DNA from: Streptomyces flavidovirens DSM 40150
Lineage (GTDB): Bacteria; Actinomycetota; Actinomycetes; Streptomycetales; Streptomycetaceae
NCBI RefSeq assembly: GCF_000429085.1
Contig: NZ_AUBE01000004.1
Coordinates: forward strand, 186,001 to 250,000
Reading direction: 5' to 3'
DNA: 64,000 bases
Shown: in pieces, positions 38,038 through 46,719 of the stretch
Numbering within the stretch: position 1 is the stretch's first letter
Layout: the number at the start of each line of letters is the position of its first letter
Translations under genes and position numbers: made by a program
The notes under the pieces: generated by a model
Told to the model about the DNA's origin: nothing
What the model saw: only the letters and a program-made list of their open reading frames with translations
The model's database searches: none

Positions 38038-39321
38038 TCACCCAAAGGCCGCCGGCGACGCGCCGAGGCTCGCGTAATGCTCTTTCATGCCTCCGGTGAA
38101 CTGCCGTCCTTCGCTGGTCAGTTCATCGGACTCCTGAAGTATGGACAAGGCTTCCGCGACCTGTTCGCGATGCTGCGCGAACTGTTCCCCGGCCCGCCGG
38201 CGCCAGGCCTCCGGGGCGGCGGGTCCGGTCGCGGCGCGCCGCCACAGGTCGGTCAGCGCCAGGTGGGCGTAGGCGCCCTGCAGTACGCCCGCCACCGGCC
38301 GCGGGTCGGGCCGCCAGCCGACCCGGTGCAGCCCTTCGCCGCCCGGCCGGTACAGCGGTACGCGCTCGTGGAGCGCGGCCATTTTGGTGTGGTGGGTCTC
38401 GTGGACCAGTACCTCGGCGAACTCGCCGGCCCCGGCCGGCAGAGACGTCAGCACACCGCCCGGCGCGGACCGCAGGGTGGCACTCATCGGGTGCCGCCCG
38501 TCGTACGCCGCCGTGGTCACGGGGGCGAGTGGCACGAGGACGCGCTGCATGGCCCGGATCTCGGCGGCCCGCCCGGGGTCGGTTCCCTCGATCAGCGCGA
38601 GGGCCTGCCGCCACCGGCGTGCCCAGGGCTCGCGGGCGACTGTGGCCCGGTCCGCCGCGTGCATGGCGACGGCACCGATGCCACGGGGCGGCACCCGGTA
38701 GGGGTTGAGATCGTCGAGTACGGCGTTACCGCCGTCCAGGACACGCAGCCCCGACCAGCCGGGCCCGCCGCCCACAGTCCGGCCGCCGGTGGACCGCAGC
38801 AGGAGTGCGCGGGCCGGGCCGCCGCCGCCGGTGATGCGTACGGTGCGTCCGCGGGCGTGCAGTTCGGCCCGGTGCGAGGGGCAGCGCAGGGCGCCGAGTC
38901 CCGGCAGGGAGAGCAGCCCGGCGGGCGCGTCGAGGGTGACGCGCAGGTCGCATCCCGCCCGCAGGGCGGCGGTGGCGGCGATGGAGCCGAAGTACGCCAG
39001 GTGCCGGTCGAGGGCGGGCCCCTCGGGCGCGGTGAGCGCTCCGGCCAGCCAGGCGCCGGTCAGCGGATAGTCGAGGACGTCACGGACCGGGGCGGGATCG
39101 CGTCGTTCCGCGTACTCCAGCAACTGCCAGTGCCGGGCGAAGCGTTCACGCGCTGCCGGGGAGGCGCCGGTGCGCTGCCGGTCGAGGCGGGCCAGCAGGG
39201 ACTTGAGCAGGAGGAGCCGCCGGGCGTGCAGCCCGGACCGTAACGCGGTGGTGCAGGCGGCATCGGGCCGGGTGCGGGCCAGCCGGGCGAGGAGGGCTGC
39301 CGGAAGGGGAGCCGGGGTCAT
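38038..39321 (-). CDS. HExxH-type peptide modification protein (TIGR04267-like)
   Basis: A 427-residue protein with an N-terminal helical part (about 1-120) and a C-terminal domain with the metal motif HETHH at 307-311, in EFAEVLVHETHHTKMAAL. A downstream block WRPDPRPVAGVLQGAYAHLALTDLW is also typical of the HEXXH domain that is otherwise fused to, or placed beside, the FxsB radical SAM maturase. Recent family naming treats the stand-alone forms as 2-oxoglutarate-dependent peptide beta-hydroxylases. Start ATG 39321 has GGGGGG before it. Its neighbour upstream is the 65-residue precursor-like peptide, the likely substrate. No radical SAM gene is nearby. Confidence 0.8.
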   Translation of the reverse strand: MTPAPLPAALLARLARTRPDAACTTALRSGLHARRLLLLKSLLARLDRQRTGASPAARERFARHWQLLEYAERRDPAPVRDVLDYPLTGAWLAGALTAPEGPALDRHLAYFGSIAATAALRAGCDLRVTLDAPAGLLSLPGLGALRCPSHRAELHARGRTVRITGGGGPARALLLRSTGGRTVGGGPGWSGLRVLDGGNAVLDDLNPYRVPPRGIGAVAMHAADRATVAREPWARRWRQALALIEGTDPGRAAEIRAMQRVLVPLAPVTTAAYDGRHPMSATLRSAPGGVLTSLPAGAGEFAEVLVHETHHTKMAALHERVPLYRPGGEGLHRVGWRPDPRPVAGVLQGAYAHLALTDLWRRAATGPAAPEAWRRRAGEQFAQHREQVAEALSILQESDELTSEGRQFTGGMKEHYASLGASPAAFG

Positions 39322-39411
39322 CGCGGCCCCCCGGTGACGGCCTTTCCGCCGTGGCGGCCGTGACCGGTTGGCCGTGCCATCCATCTGACCGGAAAGTGCC
39401 GTCGCCCGGCG

Positions 39412-39609
39412 TCAGGTCGGGTCCGACTCCGACCACCAGGCCTCGGCGAGTTCCCAGGGCCGGTCCAGCACCCGGTGGACCGCCTCGGTAAGGCCCGGAT
39501 CGTCCATGGTGCGTAAAGTCCGCAGGTCAAGCTCTGTGAGGTCGGGCACGGCCGGTGGCCGGCCGGCGTCCCGTTCCTGGCCGGCAACCACGGTGTTCCT
39601 GTGCGACAC
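39412..39609 (-). CDS. Candidate RiPP precursor peptide (FxsA-like, without terminal FxSxx)
   Basis: A 65-residue peptide starting at GTG 39609, with a strong AGGAGGGAG site eight bases upstream. After a 20-residue variable head it has the leader-like block VPDLTELDLRTLRTMDDPGL, which matches the LDLRTLRTxDDPVL pattern of FxSxx-COOH and HExxH-associated precursors. The C-terminal part, ELAEAWWSESDPT, has Trp-Trp, Ser, Asp and Thr residues but not the F-x-S-x-x end, so the known cyclophane is not expected. It lies 90 bases before the HExxH gene and 100 bases after the SAV_2336-type gene. The precursor role is inferred from leader resemblance and position. Confidence 0.7.
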   Translation of the reverse strand: MSHRNTVVAGQERDAGRPPAVPDLTELDLRTLRTMDDPGLTEAVHRVLDRPWELAEAWWSESDPT

Positions 39610-39709
39610 GCCCGACTCCCTCCTGCCGGCACCCGTCCCGCACGGCCGCAGCGGCTGCCCAGTTCTTCCCGACACCGGGGAAACAGAAACATGTTCGACT
39701 TCACTCCGG

Positions 39710-42700
39710 TCAACCGGTCCTCACCCCGGTGAACGGCCATCCGGGGGGCGCCAGTTGCCGCCGGTCCGCCTCGCTCACCGGCTGATCGCCGGCCCGGACC
39801 TCCGCTCCCCGGCCCGCCTCCGCGAGCCGTCGCAGCCGCTCCTGCGGCGCCGCCGCCTCGCGCCAGTCCACCTCGACGAGGGACGCGATCAGCCGCTGCC
39901 AGCGCTCGTGCGCCCGCTCGAAAGCCCGGCGTGCGGCTCCGGTGCGGCCCATGAACTCCAGCACGCAGCCCTGGGCGTATGCGGCCCGTACCGCCGTGAC
40001 CGAGCCCGGCCGGTCCCCGTGCGCGCCGTCGGCGTCGCGCTGCGCGCTCTCGTACGCCTGGAGGGCGTCCGACAGCAGCGTCGCGGCCGACACATGGGCG
40101 AGTTCGAACCGCACCCGGCCGAGCGCCAGCCACGCCTGCGCCCGTACGCCGGGGTCCGTCAGCCGCTTCGCGGCCTCCTCCAGCAGGTGGCGGCCCTCGT
40201 AGAGGTCGGGGAGGAAGCCGATCCGCTGGAAGCGGAGCGCCAGCGCGCTGCCGAGCAGCAGGTGAAGTGTGCTGCGGGACGGTGAGCGGGCGGGCATCCC
40301 GGCGAGCGCTTCGCGCAGGACGCTCTCCGCCCGGCCCACGGTGTCCTCGCCGGCCGCCTCTGGTTCGGCGGCGGCGCGGTGCAGCAGTGACTCGCCCCAT
40401 TCGGTGAGCAGTTCGCAGCGACGGGCGCTGTCGGGCGGTGCGAGGCCGGAGGCGCTCTCGTACGCGCGGTCGGCGGCCGTGTGGTCGTCCGCCGCGTCGT
40501 GCAGGCGGGCCTGGGCGGTGAGGCAGCGCAGGCGCAGGGCCGGGTCTTCGCCGGCGGCCTGTTCGGCGCGGGCCAGGACGTCGGCGGTGCCGGCGTGCGG
40601 GGCGCCGGCGGCGCGCAGGGCGTCGGCGAGGTCGAGGAGGGCGGGGCAGCGGTGGCTGTCGGGGGCGTCTTCGGCGTCCAGCAGGTCACATCCCGTGCGG
40701 AGTTCACGTACCGCCTCTTCGGCCCGCCGCTGCGCGAGCAGCAACCGCCCCCGGCGCAGGTGCAGGGCCCTGCGGGACGCGGCGGGCCAGGCGGAGGCGT
40801 CGCCCGCGAGCGTGTCCAGGCCCGCGGCGAGGTGCTGTGGGTCGCGCGTCTCCCGCCACAGGGCGTGGTGCGCGGCGGCGAGTTCCAGGCAGGCGTCGGC
40901 CCGGTCCCGGGTGCCCTGCGGAGCGCGGTCGCGGGCTTCGGCGAGGGTGCGGGCCGCGCGCAGGAGCAGTTCGCGGCTCCGCTCGGTGCCCCGGACCACC
41001 GGAGCGCCCGCTTCCGCGAGCAGGACCCGCCCGAGCACCAGCCCGGCCCGCGCCGCCCCGGCCTCACCCGTGCCGGCTCCATCGGCGACCTGGCCGCCAT
41101 CGCGCAGTGCGGCCTCCGCGCGTTCGCGGGCCCGGCGGAGCAGGGACGGGTCGGCCTGGGAGCGCCACTGGCCCAGGAGGCGCTCGGCCTCGGCCAGCGG
41201 TACGGGGGTGATGAGGTCGGGCTGGTAGAAGCGGAGCACACGGGCGGGGATCTCGGCGAACAGCTCCGGCTCGGCGCCGGGCCCGTCGTCCTCCCCGTCC
41301 GCGCCCTGATCCCACGGGAGATCGGGAGCCGTCCGGTCGCCGCGCTCGGACAGCCTGGCGGCCGCGAGCGCCGAGAAGTTACGGGCCCCCTTGCCGAAGT
41401 GGCGTTCGACGTACGAGGAGCAGTGCTTGAGCACCAGCGCCGCCGCGTCCTGCCCCAGCGAGTTCAGCAACAGCTCCTGCACGCCGTCCGCGTAGACGTA
41501 ACACGGCGTGGAGTCCGGTCCCGGCAACTGCCTGAGCAGGCCGCCGAGCAGTACCTCGGCAAGCTCCATCGGGCCGGTGTCGGGCAGCATCGCCCGCTGT
41601 ACGAGCTGCATCACGGGCAGGGTGAGGGGCGCCGCCGCGAGGTGGACGGCGAGGCGGACACCGCCGGGCGAGGCGTTCGCCCGGAAGGCGCGCAGAAGTT
41701 CGTCGGCGCCGCGGTCGTGCGGCACGGGGGACGGCGGGACGGGCGGGACGAGTTCCCGGCCGGCGGGCGCGGCGTCGGTCCAGGCCGCCCAGCCGCGCAC
41801 CGTACTGCCGCCGTGGTCGGACAGCAGCCGCGCCCAGGACGCGAACGCCTCGGGTGTGGGCGGGAGTACGGGCACGGGGCGGGCCGTCGCCTCCAGCGGG
41901 TCCCACGGCTCGTCGTCGGGAACGAAGGCCGTACGCCCGCCGGCGCCCGCCGCCCGCACCAGAAGACCGGGCTCGGCGGGCAGTGCGGTACGGGCCCACA
42001 GGCGGGGCGGCAGCGGCTGTACGACGGCCAGCGGTGAGCTGCGCGGCCACTGGTGGATGAGCCGCTGCGCACGGCCCTGCTGCCACAGCGGGCCGACGCA
42101 GTCGCTGACGACGAGAGTGAGCCTGCGGCCCGTCGGGTCGTGGAACTGGTCGGCGGGGCGCGTCCTGGTGTGCCCGCCCGGCCCGGTCGTGGTGCCGATG
42201 AGGGGCGCGCCGCCGTCCTCGGCGTCGTACAGCTGATGGACCTGCACGTCCCGGAAGACCCCGGACTGCTGGCAGGCCTGCCGCAGCTCCTCGACCATGC
42301 GCTCCCAGACGGCCATCGCGGGCCCGGTGTCCATGAGCAGTTGGATGTCCACGCGGCGGCGCTCGGAGGGACGCAGCACGGGGCACAGGACGCCGGACAT
42401 GGCGCTGCGCTCGGCCGTGGCGTCCTCGTCGAGCCGTCCGTCGGCGGCGGGGCGCGCGGCGGCGGTGTAGTGGCGCAGGGGCCGCAGGGCGCGTTGCAGG
42501 CTGAGCAGTCCGGGCAGCGCGGCGGCCGCCGGCGCGCGTACGGGAAAGGCGGCGGCGGCGCTCGGGGAGCCTTCCGTCCGCCGCGTTCCCCGGCTGCCGG
42601 GCGCGTAGAGCGGTACGGGGCGGGAGGCCGGGGACAGGCCGGGGGCGCCGGTCTCGGGTGCGTCGGCGCCGGAGTCCGGGCCGGGCGTCGCGGGCGGGGC

Positions 42701-42889
42701 CGCCCGTCCGCCTCGGCCGGTCCGGCTGTGGCCGGTGTCCTCGCCCGGCTCCGGGGGGTCGCCGGAGGCGCCCGTCGGCTTACGGCCCGGCGGAAGCCAC
42801 TGAGCCAGCCAGACGGCGTCCGCGACGTCCTCGGCCGTGGGGTCGAGGCCGCCGCTCCTCAGCCTGCCGACGAGTTCCCCCAGGTCCAT
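39710..42889 (-). CDS. SAV_2336-type large protein with a possible vWA-like domain and helical repeats
   Basis: A 1059-residue protein, start ATG 42889 with GAGGTGAG upstream, seven bases after the MoxR stop. The N-terminal 35 residues (LGELVGRLRSGGLDPTAEDVADAVWLAQWLP) are the SAV_2336 N-terminal signature. A disordered Pro/Gly/Ala region to about 115 precedes a Rossmann-like domain (about 178-360) starting RRVDIQLLMDTGPAMAVWERM. The DTGPAM sits where a vWA MIDAS DxSxS would be, so metal binding is doubtful. Then comes a helical region, and from about residue 560 TPR-like repeats rich in Ala/Arg. In this locus it would occupy the vWA slot of the vWA-MoxR-VMAP systems; this assignment is inference. 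Confidence 0.8.
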   Translation of the reverse strand: MDLGELVGRLRSGGLDPTAEDVADAVWLAQWLPPGRKPTGASGDPPEPGEDTGHSRTGRGGRAAPPATPGPDSGADAPETGAPGLSPASRPVPLYAPGSRGTRRTEGSPSAAAAFPVRAPAAAALPGLLSLQRALRPLRHYTAAARPAADGRLDEDATAERSAMSGVLCPVLRPSERRRVDIQLLMDTGPAMAVWERMVEELRQACQQSGVFRDVQVHQLYDAEDGGAPLIGTTTGPGGHTRTRPADQFHDPTGRRLTLVVSDCVGPLWQQGRAQRLIHQWPRSSPLAVVQPLPPRLWARTALPAEPGLLVRAAGAGGRTAFVPDDEPWDPLEATARPVPVLPPTPEAFASWARLLSDHGGSTVRGWAAWTDAAPAGRELVPPVPPSPVPHDRGADELLRAFRANASPGGVRLAVHLAAAPLTLPVMQLVQRAMLPDTGPMELAEVLLGGLLRQLPGPDSTPCYVYADGVQELLLNSLGQDAAALVLKHCSSYVERHFGKGARNFSALAAARLSERGDRTAPDLPWDQGADGEDDGPGAEPELFAEIPARVLRFYQPDLITPVPLAEAERLLGQWRSQADPSLLRRARERAEAALRDGGQVADGAGTGEAGAARAGLVLGRVLLAEAGAPVVRGTERSRELLLRAARTLAEARDRAPQGTRDRADACLELAAAHHALWRETRDPQHLAAGLDTLAGDASAWPAASRRALHLRRGRLLLAQRRAEEAVRELRTGCDLLDAEDAPDSHRCPALLDLADALRAAGAPHAGTADVLARAEQAAGEDPALRLRCLTAQARLHDAADDHTAADRAYESASGLAPPDSARRCELLTEWGESLLHRAAAEPEAAGEDTVGRAESVLREALAGMPARSPSRSTLHLLLGSALALRFQRIGFLPDLYEGRHLLEEAAKRLTDPGVRAQAWLALGRVRFELAHVSAATLLSDALQAYESAQRDADGAHGDRPGSVTAVRAAYAQGCVLEFMGRTGAARRAFERAHERWQRLIASLVEVDWREAAAPQERLRRLAEAGRGAEVRAGDQPVSEADRRQLAPPGWPFTGVRTG

Positions 42890-42896
42890 CCGGCAC

Positions 42897-43928
42897 TCAC
42901 CTCGGGCGGTCGAGTGGTCGCATGAGCATTTCGGCGATGCGCTCCCGCGTGACGCGCTCCGCGCTCGGGGCGTGCTGGGTGAGGTAGAGGGCGTTGAGCA
43001 ACTGGTCGGCGGCGATGATCTCGCCGGGTTCGCGGCCGAGGAACCGCTCGATCAGGTCCCGCCCCTCGGTCGCCGCGTCGCTGCCGAGGTGCGCCTCGAC
43101 CATGGCGGTGAGCTGCTCCTCGCCGGGCGGTTCCAGCTCGAGCTGGATGCACCGGCGCAGCAGCGCGGCGGGGAAGTCCCGCTCGCCGTTGGAGGTGAGG
43201 ACGATGAACGGGAAGGTGGTGCAGCGGACCCGGCCGCCGCGTACCGCCACCTTGCGGCCGTCGTCGGTCAGGACGTCGACGACCGGCTCGCGGTCAGCGA
43301 TGCGCTCCAGCTCGGGGATGGCGAACTCGCCTTCCTCCAGGGCGTTCAGCAGGTCGTTGGGCAGGTCGAGGTCGCTCTTGTCGAGTTCGTCGACGAGCAG
43401 TACGCGCGGCTGGTCGGACGGCAGCAGCGCGGTGCCGAGCGGTCCGAGGCGTACGTACGAGCCGATACTGGACGCCGCGGAGGGCGCTGCCGTCGCCGTG
43501 CCGCCCTGTGCCCGCTCCAGCTGTACGTCCTGAAGGCGGCCGATGGCGTCGTAACGGTAGAGCCCGTCCTGGAGGACGGAGCGGCTGACGATCGGCCAGC
43601 GCAGGACACGTCCGAGGCCGAGTTCGTGGGCAACGGCCTGAGCGAGGGTTGATTTCCCGGTTCCCGGATTACCCGTCACCAGCAGCGGGCGGCGCAGATA
43701 CAGGGCCGCGTTGACCGCGTCGACCTCGGCGGGCCTGGGGTGGTGGTTCTCCACCAGCCGGCGCTGGACGCCGAGCCTGCGGGCGGCGCTCGGGTCGGTG
43801 GCTCCGGGGGCGGCGGGGTCGGCGTCGGAGCCGACGGCGGCGAAATCACGCCAGGGGGGCGGTCCGGGTAACCGCTGCACTCCGTCGTGCGGCAGTCCCG
43901 CGCCGCGGTAGATCCGCCAGTCTGTCAC
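42897..43928 (-). CDS. MoxR family AAA+ ATPase
   Basis: A 343-residue AAA+ protein. Walker A is GNPGTGKST (86-94), Walker B VLLVDE (176-181) followed by LDKSDLDLPNDLLNALEEGEF, sensor 1 FIVLTSNGERDFPAALLRRC with the arginine finger, and a C-terminal lid (EAHLGSDAATEGRDLIERFLG). MoxR proteins work with vWA partners as chaperone-like machines; here the partner is the adjacent large SAV_2336-type protein. A Thr/Ala-rich loop (GGTATAAPSAAS) is inserted between the Walker motifs. A 136-base gap separates it from the protease gene upstream, so it may have its own promoter. Confidence 0.92.
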   Translation of the reverse strand: MTDWRIYRGAGLPHDGVQRLPGPPPWRDFAAVGSDADPAAPGATDPSAARRLGVQRRLVENHHPRPAEVDAVNAALYLRRPLLVTGNPGTGKSTLAQAVAHELGLGRVLRWPIVSRSVLQDGLYRYDAIGRLQDVQLERAQGGTATAAPSAASSIGSYVRLGPLGTALLPSDQPRVLLVDELDKSDLDLPNDLLNALEEGEFAIPELERIADREPVVDVLTDDGRKVAVRGGRVRCTTFPFIVLTSNGERDFPAALLRRCIQLELEPPGEEQLTAMVEAHLGSDAATEGRDLIERFLGREPGEIIAADQLLNALYLTQHAPSAERVTRERIAEMLMRPLDRPR

Positions 43929-44064
43929 TGAGTTTCACCTCGCGGGTAGCTGGGGACGGAGCCCGGACCGGCGGTCGCACGGCTGCCGGGGATGCTGACG
44001 TTACCGTTCAGGGCCTGCCCTGCCGACACCGATTCAGGTCCGGTTCCCCTGATTTGACGACTCA

Positions 44065-46158
44065 TCACGTACCGTTCCCGTCAATCCTGGGCGGCACCTG
44101 GAGTGGCACGCCGTCGTACGGTGGACGGTCCGGCGGATCGAAGAGTACGGCGACGGACCCGGCCCAGGCCGCTTCCGTCACCGTGTCGGGTGTCGCCTCG
44201 GGGTCCATGGAGATGATCCGCAGGGCGCGTATGTGCCGGTGCAGCCCGTCTGCGCCGTCGGCCCGCCCCAGCAGTTCCTGGGCGCGTACGTGGAACTCGC
44301 GGCAGTCGCTGTGCTCCTGGCCGCACCTGCGCCACAGCGCGAGGGGGTGCCCGGCGGCGAGCGCGGCGGCCATCGCGTCGAGCCCGTCGCCGCTGCCGAC
44401 CGGCCCGCAGTACACCGGTACCGTGCCATCCTCGGCGTCGGACAGTCTCGCGTACGCCGCCCGGCGGGTCTCCCTGCGGGAGCCGGGGCCGTGCCCGGAC
44501 GCGGGGACCTCCCCGCGCAGCGGTACGACGGCGAGCGGACCTCGGACGGCGGCCTTCCAGCGGCGGCGCCATTCGGGGCTGGCGGGGCGGTCGAGGCGCT
44601 TGCGGTCGCGTATGACGACGATGCGGCGCTCCCCCAGCGCCATGCTGTGCTCGTCGAAGTCGTCGCCGTCCGCGTCGTCGGGCGCAAGCCGCCAGGTGTC
44701 GAGCGGTTCGTCGAACAGCTCGCGCGGCAGGAGTGCCTCCACCGACGCGAGGTGTTCGCCGGCGTCGCCGAGGCGCAGGGCGCGGGCGAGAGGTTCGCGA
44801 AGGGTCTCGCGGAGGTGGCGGCGGGGCACGCCGCGGTCGTCGCCGCACACCGGCTCGACGCCCCGTCCGTCGAAGAGGAGTTTGACGCGCCACGGGTAGC
44901 GGTCGCCGTAGTGCACCGGGTCGACCTCGACGAGCACGTCGGCGCGGGCGTGCCCGGCCGGTCTTTCCCGCGCGGACTCGAACCCGGCGACAGGGGCGGG
45001 CACTTCGCCGAGGTCCAGGACTTCGGCGATCTCCTCGCGGATCGCGAGGTGCGCGGATTCGGCCTGCGTGGGGATCCACTCGGCGAGTCCGGTGAGGGCG
45101 GCGGCGTCGGGGCGTTCGGCGCCGCCCCTTCCCGCGAGGTGCCTGACGACCTTGGCGGCGTACAGCAGCACCGACTCGACGTCCCGGTCGCGCCCGGTCT
45201 CGTGACGGGGCAGGTCGTGCAGCAGGCCGACTCCGTCGCGCCAGGTGCGCGGGTCGTGTTCGACAGGCGACTGGTACTCGCTGTGCAGGACACGGCGCTT
45301 GACCTCGTCCACGAGGGCCATGACCTCGCCGGGCCCGGCGGGCGGGGGCAGCTCGGCGAACCGGCCGAAGAGGTGGGCGCGCGCGGCGGGCAGGAAACCC
45401 GGAGCGCCTTTGCGCAGGTCGGCCTGGGCTCTGGTCCAGCCGCCGCGGGCGGCCGAGGTGCTGCGAAAGCGCCGCAGGTGGTGGCGGTCGTGCTCGCGCA
45501 GGACGGTGTGGATGATCTCGCCGCCCCTCAGGTCGTGCAGTTCGCGCAGCGCGGTGATGGGTACGGCGGCTCCCTCGTGCTCCCCGCGCCCCTTGTTCAT
45601 CCCGATGACGGCGCCGTGCTTCAGGTCGACGACGGGGCCGCCCGAGCAGCCCTCCACGGGCAGACTGCCCCGCAGCAGCAGCGCCTTGCCGTCGGTGGCG
45701 TGCGCCGTGCCGACGCCGTGCCGTATGCCGAGGTCGCCGGTCTGTCTGGACCAGCCGTGGAGGCTTACGTCGGCGGGGATCGCCGGGGGACGCTCGCTGA
45801 GCCAGACGCAGGCGGCGTCCAGCGCGTCCGGCACGTGGACCAGGGCGATGTCGGGGAACTCCCAGCGGTACGGCGGCTCTTCGGGGTCGGCGGGGCGGGG
45901 CTTGGCGAGGACCACCTCTCCCGTGGTCTGCCCGCCCTGCCAGGTGATGCCGAGCGCACGCTCACCCCTCCACACGGCGGCCTCCCCCTTTCCCACGACA
46001 TGGGCGCAGGTGAGCACCCAGCCGGGGGCGATGAAGAATCCGCTGCCCCAGTAGTGGGTGCCGTGCGGGTCATACCCGTCTCCGGGCGCGGCAATGCGTA
46101 CGAGCGAGGGGCGCACGATCTCGTCGAAGACGTTCACGGCGTGCTCATGCTCCGCCAC
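44065..46158 (-). CDS. Trypsin-like protease with a VMAP-type C-terminal region
   Basis: A 697-residue cytoplasmic protein without a signal peptide. Residues about 10-215 are a trypsin-fold protease with His53 (LTCAHVVG), Asp103 (EFPDIALVHV) and Ser172 (EGCSGGPVVDL), all intact. A helical middle region follows (about 255-400), then a C-terminal domain from about 410 (ADVLVEVDPVHYGDRYPWRVKLLFDGRGVEPV, ELFDEPLDTWRLAPD) of the kind called VMAP-C in conflict systems. The first 14 bases overlap the end of the Trypco1 gene. The role is proposed: a protease effector held inactive until the MoxR/vWA machinery senses a trigger. Confidence 0.86.
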   Translation of the reverse strand: MAEHEHAVNVFDEIVRPSLVRIAAPGDGYDPHGTHYWGSGFFIAPGWVLTCAHVVGKGEAAVWRGERALGITWQGGQTTGEVVLAKPRPADPEEPPYRWEFPDIALVHVPDALDAACVWLSERPPAIPADVSLHGWSRQTGDLGIRHGVGTAHATDGKALLLRGSLPVEGCSGGPVVDLKHGAVIGMNKGRGEHEGAAVPITALRELHDLRGGEIIHTVLREHDRHHLRRFRSTSAARGGWTRAQADLRKGAPGFLPAARAHLFGRFAELPPPAGPGEVMALVDEVKRRVLHSEYQSPVEHDPRTWRDGVGLLHDLPRHETGRDRDVESVLLYAAKVVRHLAGRGGAERPDAAALTGLAEWIPTQAESAHLAIREEIAEVLDLGEVPAPVAGFESARERPAGHARADVLVEVDPVHYGDRYPWRVKLLFDGRGVEPVCGDDRGVPRRHLRETLREPLARALRLGDAGEHLASVEALLPRELFDEPLDTWRLAPDDADGDDFDEHSMALGERRIVVIRDRKRLDRPASPEWRRRWKAAVRGPLAVVPLRGEVPASGHGPGSRRETRRAAYARLSDAEDGTVPVYCGPVGSGDGLDAMAAALAAGHPLALWRRCGQEHSDCREFHVRAQELLGRADGADGLHRHIRALRIISMDPEATPDTVTEAAWAGSVAVLFDPPDRPPYDGVPLQVPPRIDGNGT

Positions 46159-46567
46159 GGGCCGGCGAACCGGGTCCTGCCCCCGGCCCTGCGGCGGGGT
46201 CCGTGACCGGTTGCGCCCCCGGTGCGGCGGGCGGCTCCGCCACCGGTTCCGTCCACGTCAGGCAGACGGTGACGGACGCCTTTCCACCGCCGTCGGCGAG
46301 GACCGAGATCACCTTGCCGGACTGGGCGGACAGCTCGATGCCGAAGGTCACGGCGACCTCGACGGGGGCGGAGGGGCGCAGTCCGGCGCGCAGCGACCGC
46401 ACCACACCCTGTACGACATCGGTCAGTCCGCCCGCCATGGAGACGACCCGGTCGCCGATCCCGGTGTCCCGGTAACCGCTGCCCCGGTCGAGCTCCTGCG
46501 CCTCGCTGACACGGGCCCAGACGACGGTTCCGTCGTCGAGCCGAACCTGTGCGATCCCATTGGCCAC
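46145..46567 (-). CDS. CU044_2847/Trypco1 trypsin-associated protein
   Basis: A 140-residue protein heading the seven-gene block. The first 105 residues are a compact domain (IAQVRLDDGTVVWARVSEAQELD, then VEVAVTFGIELSAQSGKVISVLADGGGKASVTVCLTW), matching the trypsin-co-occurring domain 1 / CU044_2847 family, which is always found beside trypsin-like conflict proteases. The last 35 residues are Pro/Ala/Gly-rich and disordered. It overlaps the protease gene by 14 bases, so the two are translated together and probably form a complex. The family function is unknown; substrate binding or protease control is the usual suggestion. Confidence 0.85.
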   Translation of the reverse strand: MANGIAQVRLDDGTVVWARVSEAQELDRGSGYRDTGIGDRVVSMAGGLTDVVQGVVRSLRAGLRPSAPVEVAVTFGIELSAQSGKVISVLADGGGKASVTVCLTWTEPVAEPPAAPGAQPVTDPAAGPGAGPGSPARGGA

Positions 46568-46719
46568 AGCGTCCCCCGCTCCCCCATGCGATGAACAGTG
46601 AAGGTTAATCGCTGCAGGGTACGAGCGCGAGGGACTGGGGGATCAGTGCCTATCCTGGCTTGGAACAACCGCTGTCCGACACCCGTCCGACCCTCTGTCC
46701 CACCCCACGGAGCAACACC

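Noticed and set aside
44233..46206. 657-residue open frame opposite the trypsin-VMAP gene
   Set aside because: Antisense to a protease with an intact catalytic triad; composition is a GC-bias artefact.
34927..46567. Prophage or integrative element carrying the conflict locus
   Set aside because: No integrase, tRNA, attachment repeat or phage gene is seen at either end, and base composition matches the neighbours.
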